Source: Symsagittifera roscoffensis
Taxonomy: Eukaryota; Xenacoelomorpha; Acoela; Convolutidae
Length of the DNA stretch: 64,000 bases
NCBI RefSeq assembly: GCF_963678635.1
Contig: NC_087063.1
Location: forward strand, 9,892,386 to 9,956,385
Direction: 5' to 3'
In this document: piece after piece, positions 23,144-31,800 of the stretch
How the letters are laid out: each line of letters starts with the position of its first letter
Position numbering within the stretch: position 1 is the stretch's first letter
Program-made: the position numbers and the translations under genes
Notes under the pieces: model-generated
Told to the model about the DNA's origin: nothing
Databases searched by the model: none
Seen by the model: the letters and a program-made list of their open reading frames with translations, nothing else

Positions 23144-23148
23144 GGATA
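23086..23148. repeat. (GATA)n microsatellite, L-B copy 2 tail
   Basis: About 15 GATA units with one GATG near the end, flanking the 3' end of L-B copy 2 as at 5124. Confidence 0.9.
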
Positions 23149-23204
23149 CTTAAATTAGTTATAGAATGACATCTATAAATTGTAATAAGACATAACAAAT
23201 TAAA

Positions 23205-24453
23205 CTATATGTCATGAAGTCTGCGCAGCAGGCGATAAGGAAGTATTTTCATTTGCCTCTCCATCTTACAGCGAGCAATAGGTGGATCACGACAGCGCAG
23301 GTTGTTTGCTGAGTAGGTAGAATGTGTCGGAACTAAATCAAACAACAGATGATCAGAACCTGTTTGGAGGATTGCATCGTAGAGTTTTTGGTCAGCTCTT
23401 CTAATAGTTGCAGATATTGGTTCATAAGTATCAGTAACGCCGAGCCTTATTGCACGTCTTTGAAACAAATTTATCTTCTCTAGATCTTTAACATTTGAAC
23501 CACCCCAAACATTAATGCCATAGTAAAGCTTTGGGATAATAAAAGCACGATACAAAATAGCAAGTTCGCTCTTCGAATAACCGATTTTACCAAGGCGCCA
23601 GATTGAAAAAAGTATAGAATTCGATTGTTTAACAGCTTTGTCAATATGCTTAGAAAAACCAAATTTGGAGTCAATCGTAAACCCCAGCACTTTGAGGTCA
23701 TCACAACCTCAATGCCCTCAACCATAAGTATGGCATTACTGCCACTATGGTTGAAGATGATACGCATTTCCTTGGAAGATTTTTGAACATTGAGAAACAA
23801 GTTTCTTGCGTCAAATTGGTGACAGAGCGAACTAATAACTTCCCGAGCATTGTCAGCGCTATTGCAGCCAGCTACAAGAGGATTGTTATCGTCAGCATAA
23901 GTTGATAACGGCGTGGAAATATCTGAAACATCAATAGCATGGTTAGAGCAATTGTAGAGAGGCGGACTAAGGACAGTGCCCTGCCTGAGGGACACCCTGA
24001 TTAGTATACAAAACAGTTGAATCCAAGCCATTGAGAGATGTATAATGGGCTCTATTTTGCAAGAAGTTAATGATTACGTTGACAACCGCAGGATCGACTA
24101 CTGGGACAATATTCATTACTCCTTCTCTTGTGGGAAATAGTATCAAAAGCTTTTGACATATCTAGAGAAAAGAAGCGAACATAATCATAGTTTTCACGGA
24201 AATTCCAGAGATGATGTTGCAGCCTAATAAGCATACAGGAAGTAGAAGAATGTTTACGAAAACCATACTGGTTACGTGTAAGCCATCTGTTATAAGGGCC
24301 TTGCAGATAGTTCTGGTAAATTAACCTTTCAAACACTCTGGACATAAGAGAAGTAACAGAGACAGGCCTCAAATCCTTTGGCTGCTTTGGAGACGAAACT
24401 TTTGGCAAGGGAGATATTGTTGCAAGCTTCCAAAACTCTTGAATATATGTCAA
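23205..24453 (-). pseudogene. L-B reverse transcriptase, copy 2 (frameshifted)
   Basis: Three overlapping minus-strand open frames (24453-24067, 24031-23480, 23690-23205) make up most of an RT with both catalytic Asp motifs (LDMSKAFD and YADD) and an intact C-terminus ending LPYRLLRRLHDI. At least two frameshifts prevent translation as one protein. Confidence 0.8.
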
Positions 24454-24617
24454 TAGATTTGGGCCAAATTGTGAGCATTGTCGTTAAAGATCCAAAACGG
24501 CAGAGCGTCTGGGCCAGTAGCGGTACGCCTAATGCCTTTCATGGCATTAAATATTTGCAAGAGCGAAAACTGCGGACCGTCATTTGTAGTCTCCAAATAA
24601 GTAGGCCTGAATGGGCC

Positions 24618-24639
24618 TCTACTACTACTACTACTACTA
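24618..24639 (-). repeat. (TAG)n tail of L-C
   Basis: Seven trinucleotide units, read TAG on the element's strand, follow an AATAAA at 24646-24651 (minus strand) and mark the 3' end of L-C. Confidence 0.85.
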
Positions 24640-24709
24640 AAAGAATTTATTCCCTTTAAAATATAAAGGCATCAAACAAAAGAAATGGTATGATTATGTA
24701 CACAAGACA

Positions 24710-27553
24710 TCACGAACGGCAATTTATGCAATGGCAACAAAGTAGCATTGAACAAGAGTTGTTTAAGTTGAACATATCAATTCTATTTTTCAGATAGATT
24801 TTCAATTTTGCTTTGAAAATTTCAGGCGATGAGAAAATGTCGGCTATGTTGTTTGCTGAAATCATGTTGGCATACCGACAGACGCGATAGAAGAAAAATT
24901 GCTCTGTAAAGAAGAGTCGACAATTCTGGGTTGTTGAAAGCTTAGGGCGTGAGCTATTGCGAAGGTCTTTGGCTGCAAAGGTAAAATTTATGTATCTGTA
25001 AAGGTTGAAATCAAATTGATCAGTCAGGACTCGATTAAGAAAACACATATCATGTAAAGCTATAGTGAAGGAAATTGGCAAGGAATTCGTTTTTCTAAGT
25101 TGTTCTGTATAGTCGTTGACTCCCGTTACCCATTTCAAACATTTTCTGTTAAATAATTCTAGTTTGCGGCGATATGTTAAAGATGGAAACCAGACCTGAC
25201 TACCGTATAATAAAATACTCACAATACATAGCTGGTAATATTTGAATTTGGTTCTCATGGATACTCCATAAGGGATTGAACGTTTCAAGAAATGGAAAGC
25301 TTTGTTAACTGCAACCAGTTTGGTTTTAATGTGGATGTCCCACTTTAAATCACTAGATATCGTTACTCCGAGATCTTTGATAGATGAAACTGACGGAATT
25401 GGGTAATCATTAAGGCAAAGTGTAGATTTGGGGGAAGTTGAGTTAAAACAAATAACTTTGCATTTATCAGAATTAAATGTCATTTCGTTTTCAAGCGTCC
25501 AATTGATAAATAGATCAATGTCTATTTGAACTAAGGAAAAGTCATATTTTGAATAGAGTTTGCTGTCATCAGCAAACAGAAAACATTTAGAGGTTTTCAA
25601 GACAGCTGGCATGTCATTAATGAAGAGTATAAATAGCAAAGGGCCGAGTACACTTCCTTGCGGAACACCACTTGTTACATGGCCTTTTGGAGATGCTTCA
25701 TTGTTAATTAAGACATTTTGCGTGCGGTTTGTGAGATAGGAAGCAAAAAGTTCAAGAAAGCTAACGTCAAAGCCTAAATTACCAAGTTTCAAAATAAGTA
25801 TATGATGAGGAACTTGATCAAAAGCCTTGCGAAAATCGAAGTACACAGAAAGACATTCGCTTTTTGCCTCGACGTCGTTATAAATCTGATCTAGGTATTC
25901 AAGAAGCTGAGTAACAGTCGATCGCTTGGTCATAAAACCATGTTGAGCAGGTGTAACTTTAGCCCGAATTTTAGGATAAATGAAATCGAAGATCATTCTC
26001 TCCAGAACAATCGATAATTGAGGCAATATGCTAATCGGGCGATAATTTTCAACATTTTCGGGATTACTAGATTTAAGAACTGGCGTAATAAACGCACATT
26101 TCCAAAGTTCTGGCCACGTTTTAGTTTCCAAAACCTTGACAAAGAGCTGCACGACTAGAGGAGATATTAATTCACTGCAGTAGTTAAGAATAAAGGTTGG
26201 GAGGCGGTCGTTGGTAATACAAGAAGTTTTAGCAAATTTGAGAGCTTTCTCGACCTTTTTAAGGTTGACATGGAGATCGGATAGAAAAATGGTGGGTTTT
26301 TCGGGTTGTAAGATTTGAATTTCATGCTTTTCTAGAAACACTGAACAGAAGTAATCGTTCAAAAGAATGGCTATTTCAATAGAAGTGGATGCTTTTCTAT
26401 TCATCCAGTGCATTTGGTTTGGTAGTTTCCTTCTGGTAAAAGATCGAAGGTATTTAAAGCAATCACGGGTAGAATTTGGTCTTAAAGATTCAAGGAGACA
26501 AGTTTTATCCAATTCGATTGAATTGTTAAGGTCTTGTTGGATCGAAGCTAAATGATTTGTGTTGGCTGTCCGTTTAGATATGGAATGATGCTTATTCAGT
26601 AAATGAACTGTATGCGACGAAAAATAATAGGGAAGTTGCTGGCGTCTTTTAGTTTTCTGTGCGCATGATGAAAGAATTGCATGATTGATCTGAGCGTACC
26701 AGCTATCTACATAATCATTAGTGGTGGATATGGAATAACATGAGTTTTGTTCCACAATGAGTTTGGTAAAGCAAGGGCTGATGTTAGTATTGAAGATCGA
26801 ATGAGAAAAAGATGATTTAGATAGAGAGGTTTTCATAAAATTCCCACTCACAGTAGGCGCTGCTTCAGGAATGGTAAAAAAAGCAAATAAAGGAAAATGG
26901 TCTGAGTAAAGCACTTCATTTACAAATGCAGTGAACAATTCTGTGTGCGAAGTTAAAATGATATCAAGAGTGTTGCCTGAGCGATGTGTGGGTTCATATA
27001 TAAGGGGCATTAAGCTATGATCCTCAATAACCTCTAGGAACAGTTTCGAGTAATCACAGCCACCATCAGAAGATGCCCAACAGATATCAGGCAGATTTAG
27101 GTCACCTAAGATTGTGTACGAACTAGAACCATTAATCAATTTGGAGTTAAAATAACGTATTGAATCAGTAAGCATTTTGGCAGGTATCCGAAACTGCGAC
27201 GAAGCGGGGGGGTTGTAAATAAGGAGGAAAATATGATTAACTGCACCCGAATATATTGAAAGTCCGATGCAGTAATCTGCATCGTATGATAGAGTTGAAT
27301 AATTTAGAGCAAAACTCCTTTTTGTAATAATGAGAACACCTCCGTGTTCTCCAGAAGTGCGGTCTTTTCGAGCAATAACCGAATAGGGAGAATTCATAGG
27401 AAAAATTTCGGGATCAGTAACTTCTGGTTTAAGCCATGTTTCAGTAATGAACACGATATCAGGAGAATGTAAAGAAAGAAAATTGATTAACTTCAGACGC
27501 TGATTTATGCTCAAGAGACTTTGTGCGTTGATAAGGCATAACTTTGATTGTAG
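24710..27553 (-). CDS. L-C ORF2: AP endonuclease and reverse transcriptase
   Basis: The uninterrupted frame after the ORF1 stop has 947 codons. It begins LQSKLCLINAQSL, which is the start of the endonuclease with the catalytic Asn. No in-frame ATG precedes it; the first Met lies past the TETW motif. Endonuclease motifs follow: ITETWLKPEV, HGGVLIITK, YNPPAS, LGDLNLPDICW and YSDHFPLFAF. The RT has NYRPISILPQLSIVLER, VYFDFRKAFDQVPHH (motif A), TSGVPQGSVLGPLLF (motif B), FADDSKLYS (motif C) and DLGVTISSDLKWD (thumb). The C-terminus ends with a Cys-rich NSCSMLLCCHCINCRS. The protein nicks target DNA and copies the element RNA in place. Translation needs stop readthrough, reinitiation or a non-AUG start; a start at TTG 27514 would lose the NAQS motif. 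Confidence 0.9.
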   Translation of the reverse strand, partial: LQSKLCLINAQSLLSINQRLKLINFLSLHSPDIVFITETWLKPEVTDPEIFPMNSPYSVIARKDRTSGEHGGVLIITKRSFALNYSTLSYDADYCIGLSIYSGAVNHIFLLIYNPPASSQFRIPAKMLTDSIRYFNSKLINGSSSYTILGDLNLPDICWASSDGGCDYSKLFLEVIEDHSLMPLIYEPTHRSGNTLDIILTSHTELFTAFVNEVLYSDHFPLFAFFTIPEAAPTVSGNFMKTSLSKSSFSHSIFNTNISPCFTKLIVEQNSCYSISTTNDYVDSWYAQINHAILSSCAQKTKRRQQLPYYFSSHTVHLLNKHHSISKRTANTNHLASIQQDLNNSIELDKTCLLESLRPNSTRDCFKYLRSFTRRKLPNQMHWMNRKASTSIEIAILLNDYFCSVFLEKHEIQILQPEKPTIFLSDLHVNLKKVEKALKFAKTSCITNDRLPTFILNYCSELISPLVVQLFVKVLETKTWPELWKCAFITPVLKSSNPENVENYRPISILPQLSIVLERMIFDFIYPKIRAKVTPAQHGFMTKRSTVTQLLEYLDQIYNDVEAKSECLSVYFDFRKAFDQVPHHILILKLGNLGFDVSFLELFASYLTNRTQNVLINNEASPKGHVTSGVPQGSVLGPLLFILFINDMPAVLKTSKCFLFADDSKLYSKYDFSLVQIDIDLFINWTLENEMTFNSDKCKVICFNSTSPKSTLCLNDYPIPSVSSIKDLGVTISSDLKWDIHIKTKLVAVNKAFHFLKRSIPYGVSMRTKFKYYQLCIVSILLYGSQVWFPSLTYRRKLELFNRKCLKWVTGVNDYTEQLRKTNSLPISFTIALHDMCFLNRVLTDQFDFNLYRYINFTFAAKDLRNSSRPKLSTTQNCRLFFTEQFFFYRVCRYANMISANNIADIFSSPEIFKAKLKIYLKNRIDMFNLNNSCSMLLCCHCINCRS

Positions 27554-27556
27554 TCA
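27554..27556 (-). promoter_or_regulatory. Candidate readthrough stop (UGA-CUA) between L-C ORF1 and ORF2
   Basis: ORF1 and ORF2 are in the same frame, 0 nt apart, separated only by TGA followed by CTA (27553-27551). UGA followed by CUA is a known efficient readthrough context in animals and some viruses. Here it would give an ORF1-ORF2 fusion. A single point mutation in an originally fused ORF is the main alternative. Confidence 0.5.
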
Positions 27557-28372
27557 GTCAAGATTGATCTTGATACCATTTCGTTCGAGGGTCAGACCAC
27601 GAATTTTTAGCTCATCGCGTGGAACTTTTTCATTGTTAATCATGTCGTACCGTTTCTTGAAGATTTTACGTTTCAGAATCTGTTCTTCTTGGTTCAGGGA
27701 CTTCGATATGAAAATCTTTTCTTTGAAATTCTTCAGTTTGTAAGATTTTGCCAGGCATTTTCTAGCATTCCATTCGGATGACAGACGAACAAGTAAAGGA
27801 CGCGGTCTTCGTTGTTGGGGATTAGCTTTACCAAGTCTATACATTTGGCAGATACTGAGATTTTCTTCGCCTATATGATCAAAAATTTCGGCCTCTTTGG
27901 CTTCTTCGGCCTCTATATTGGATGTAAACTGTCCGTTGTCTTCGCAGACCCCGTCGATGATTATCTCGTTTTCACATGTGTTGGCCCGGTGACTGTTATT
28001 AATACGACTATTAACCGGTACATTCGATGATGTTGTCTTGGTTGGATCAACATTTTCAACAGTTTCTTTAATGCTTTTTGTAATTTCGATTAAGCTTTCT
28101 TGTCTTTGAATAATCAGTTCAAACTTAGCTTGGGATGTGAAGATGTTCCCCTCAAGGCAGCCAGAGCACAGCCAGAAGCATCCTCGAATTTTGCCCATTG
28201 TAGCTACATCATCAGGAGACAATCCAACACATTGCCCATGGAACCACGCGCTGCACTTTTCACATCCTATAGCAGTTGAGTCGTTGTCCTTCACTGTTTT
28301 GTTGCATGGTCCACATCTAGTAGCTTTTGCTTGAGACATATCAAACCGGAAACTATTTAATAAGTTTATCAT
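27554..28372 (-). CDS. L-C ORF1 protein with PHD-type zinc finger
   Basis: A 272-residue protein; a second Met at residue 12 (MSQAKATRCGPCN) is an equally likely start. Residues 20-80 form a PHD-type zinc finger: CGPC, then GCEKCSAWFHGQCVGLS and FWLCSGC. The middle is charged and probably disordered. The C-terminal third, from about residue 170 (ICQMYRLGKANPQQRRPRPL, then LVRLSSEWNARKCLAKSYKL), resembles the RRM/CTD-like region of LINE ORF1 proteins and is basic, suited to binding the element RNA (family knowledge and inference). It ends in UGA at 27556-27554, followed by CUA, and the same frame continues as ORF2. Confidence 0.85.
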   Translation of the reverse strand: MINLLNSFRFDMSQAKATRCGPCNKTVKDNDSTAIGCEKCSAWFHGQCVGLSPDDVATMGKIRGCFWLCSGCLEGNIFTSQAKFELIIQRQESLIEITKSIKETVENVDPTKTTSSNVPVNSRINNSHRANTCENEIIIDGVCEDNGQFTSNIEAEEAKEAEIFDHIGEENLSICQMYRLGKANPQQRRPRPLLVRLSSEWNARKCLAKSYKLKNFKEKIFISKSLNQEEQILKRKIFKKRYDMINNEKVPRDELKIRGLTLERNGIKINLD

Positions 28373-28400
28373 TCACCTTCAGTTGGCGACACAAATTGGA

Positions 28401-28751
28401 TCCAGGTGAATAAATAATGTGCGAATGGAATCGCAGTGGCACATTGAGTCTTTACATGCAAATACAGGATATTCTATATTGTTTTAATGCTTTTGTTAGT
28501 TTTCAATCAATTTTTGGCATTTTGTGATCTTTCTTTTCGTCATCGAGTGACTGCACAATATACCCACATCCAATAAATTATAAACTCCCAGACTGAGGCT
28601 GTAATTTGAGGCAGGAGTCTAAAGTAGGAAAAGACTATTTGAATTGATCATGCGTGTTTGGAGTAAGAAGTTTTTTCTCTTTTCAGACATTATGTTATCG
28701 CGGTGCTCATGATACAACTGAAATCGTAACTGCAATATACAGCACAGAGAA
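28401..28751 (+). promoter_or_regulatory. GSK3 5' flank and 5' UTR
   Basis: The 350 bp between L-C and the GSK3 start codon. A strong splice acceptor (TTTTTTCTCTTTTCAG, 28671-28686) lies 65 nt before the ATG. The message therefore probably receives an upstream 5' UTR exon or a trans-spliced leader. No convincing TATA box is seen. Confidence 0.5.
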
Positions 28752-28824
28752 ATGAGTGGAAGACCGAAAAGTTCGGTTAATGAGCAGCCTCGTATCTCAG
28801 GGAGCTCAGCCCCTTTCAGAAAAG
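28752..28824 (+). CDS. GSK3 exon 1 (coding)
   Basis: Encodes [20 protein letters not shown] and PFRK, with the same MSGRP start as vertebrate GSK3. The 5' splice site is AAAG followed by GCAAGT, so intron 1 (28825-28970) is of the GC-AG type. The joined codon G|AT gives Asp and the KDG junction seen in other animals. Confidence 0.85.
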
Positions 28825-31800
28825 GCAAGTAACGGCTTATGGATTGGTTATAAATGGACTAGATTTCTATATACTATGAAAACAAATTTTATTTTTAAAT
28901 TTCGGGATAGTTTGTTTTATGCGTTGTGTATGACTGATTCTGGGCAAGAATTCATTTAAAGGATGTTTAGATGGTAGAGGAACAACAGTTATAGCGTCTC
29001 CTGGAAGTCAGGATGATGGCGATAGTACACAAGAGATTACGTACAGTGACGCACGGGTTATTGGAAATGGGTCATTCGGTGTCGTATACCAGGCAACACT
29101 ACTATCATCCGAAAACAGAGATGTTGCCATCAAAAAAGTTTTACAAGACAAAAGATTCAAGGTAAAGATTAGTGATACTTTCAGTTCTATGAAGCGAAAT
29201 TGACGACAAGCAAGACTAGGTGTTCCATGCAAAGATTCAAATTGAGCAATCCATATTCGATTTTTGTTTCTGTCAAGCTAAAAAGAAATCGTTCCAGTCA
29301 AGTTAAGAAATGTCTGTCCGTTTATTACACTAAGTCGCAAATATTGGTGCCAATTTTGGGGCACCTTTATAACTTTTTGATAGCATGTGCTTTGCCATTC
29401 GAATCGTAATAAGCAGGGCTGGGTAAAATACAATTGCAGTACTATTTCACAGTGCAATATATAATGCAATAGTTTTTGGACTCGAAATAGTTATTGCAAT
29501 ATTTTTTGAATCAAAATATGTATTGCAATTATTGTTCAGAGGAAACTTGGAATTGTTTCAACGTTCCAGAATGGCGCCTTAACATAAAGGAAGAGTAGCG
29601 CCTGTAGATGCAATGCAATCATTGACTTTCTCAAATGAGTAATAGTCAATATTGGATGTGGGCGCAATCCACTGCAATGCAAACTTTTCTCCTTGAGACG
29701 CATTCTTCTTAGCAGTAAGAATTTAGTCCGCAAATTTTCCTCGTGGTTCTTTGTCAACATTGATAGGCGTAACCGGGTTTGCGAAATCATTCAATAACTC
29801 TGTTGCTTCCTGTGAAGCTTCGTATGAGAATCGCACATATAGCATTTTCGAACTCTTTGCAAGCAACAATATCCGCATTGCGTGAGAGATGAGGCTCCAT
29901 CGTAGGAAAGTTCGCAATTACTGCATCAAACAAAATCCGCACGTCGCCAAGAGTCAGTTCTGATTGTTGAAAGTTCTTGTTGACAGATTCCAGTTTTTCT
30001 AGTTCTTGTAACAAATTGGCATTGACCAGGTTCTCTACAGCAGACGACCGGAGATTGATAATGTCACTATCGGAAGTACTAATGAACTCTTTTAGTTGTT
30101 CATAACGACGAATCGTTTCTTAAGTGCTTGACCAGTGGGTCACTTTTGCAATTTAAGGGTGCAAATGCGTTTTTTTTTCTGCAAAGAACGATATTTCCCA
30201 CATCAATTTCACCATCAGATTGTGAACTTTGCTGATAGTCGTTTCATGTAAAGACAGATACTTTTCAAAAGCGAGGTTGAACCGATGGCTGGCACACCTG
30301 ATAAACGGTAAAACTAGATCGTTGCTAATTTTGATGTTCGCAGGCGCATTGTTTCCAACAAGGAAAGATAGGTTAGAAATAGATTCACCTCAAAATGATA
30401 ATGTCGATTCAATCAACTGAACATGTGCTTCTGCGTCAACCTTTTCTTCATCCAATAAATGCGACATAGCAAGCAAAGTAGTTTAATTTTCCTTGTTTTC
30501 CTAACTGGCGAAAATAAGTACGTAGTGAACACTCTGTTCCGTCCAGCCATCAAAAATGATACCAATTTTCTCTGGTAACTTCGAAGAAATAATGTTTTCC
30601 ACTTAAGGAACGAGTTACTCGATATACGTAGGAAGACTTTTCGAATAGGGTCTAGCTTAGTATATTTGCGCGCGAGGTTGCTCTCTACAAAAGAAAACGC
30701 TAAATTGTCTTGTTCAATCCAAGTAATCCAGTTAAAAATATTTCTAGCCTTGTTCGTAACTGAAAACGTTGTGCCTGCTAATCCATTGATTGAAACAATT
30801 TTTCTGTCCCAAGTACTGTGAGACTTCAAAATATGGTCTTTCAAGTCGCTGAAGCCGGTGTTTTCTTTCTGCGTTTTATAGTTCCACATTGGCATTTATA
30901 GCGCCCTGTACCGCTAGCTTCTTTGGTGAAGTAAAAATGAACAGCTTCTTTACTCAAGACACATTTCGTTCGTTACCTGCAGTTAAGAGGCGGACTGGTT
31001 GGAGTGAGGACAAATGAAACTGACAAAAGGCAAACAGCTGTCTAAAAGTTAACAAGAAAACCGGTGACGTTTGTTTGTTTTGTCTGTGAAAGTATTGCAC
31101 AATATATTGACCGCTAGCAATAGTTATTGCAATAGTTTTTCTGTCAAAAATATCTAGTGCAATACTTTACTTTTTAGAAATATGGTACTGCAATAAAAAT
31201 AATGTACTGCAAACTATTTCAAAACAATATATTTTTACCCAGCCCTGGTTATAAGTTAACACAGTTGATCCATTTTAAATTCATCGAATGAACCGAAAAA
31301 GCTATGGGTTCAAACAACATAACAATGATAAAAACTCGATTTCAGAAATTTTCTAATTCAATATATCTCGCAATTTTTTGAAATGCATAATTTATACATA
31401 ATGTGGCTTTATGCTTTCCGATTTGTTGCATGCAAAGTTAGCGTGGATGCTTCAGTTTGTTATATTCCAAGTTATTACTTGCAAAATTGTTTATATTTGG
31501 TGCCACTGTTGCTGAACGGCATTGGCTATTTATTAGCATATGTAGCTGTTTTATTCGTGACTAGTGTTTCGGTGGTTAAGCGTGCGTGGCTGAGTGGTTA
31601 CTGCGTGAGACTCAAAATCTCTTGATTGCAGGTCCCAGATCGAATCCTAGAAGACCTAGACGATTTTGTTTTACTAATTCGAAGCTCGTTTCTGTTTTTT
31701 TTCCGATTGCTTTTTCTAGAGCTGTTTTTTTTGTCGTGTTCTGGCTAGTGTTTGCGAAGCTTCGCCTTCGTATAAAGCAACAAATCAGTGCATTAAAATT

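Larger units (their letters stand above)
23086..24617 (-). mobile_element. Non-LTR retrotransposon L-B, copy 2
   Basis: On the minus strand this is a longer L-B copy. From the 5' side it reads TATGPDALPFWIF and then LATISPLPKVSSPK, LRPVSVTSLMSRVFERLIYQ, the motif A block FSLDMSKAFDTISHK, and YADDNN. It ends with a C-terminal region (LYRAFIIPKLYYGINVWGGS, then INLFQRRAIRLGVTDTYEP) that stops at 23205. Frames change near 24050 and 23700. Its 5' side stops at 24617, exactly where the 3' tail of the intact L-C element begins. Confidence 0.85.
24618..28400 (-). mobile_element. Essentially intact non-LTR retrotransposon L-C
   Basis: About 3.8 kb on the minus strand: ORF1 with a PHD finger, ORF2 with AP endonuclease and reverse transcriptase, a short 3' UTR and a (TAG)n tail. 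Both frames are undamaged apart from the stop between them, in contrast to every other element in the window, so insertion is recent. The 5' end is uncertain (near 28400); I found no convincing target duplication. It is inserted against L-B sequence on its 3' side. Its 5' end points at the GSK3 5' region, which runs in the opposite direction. The clade is probably CR1-like. Confidence 0.85.
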
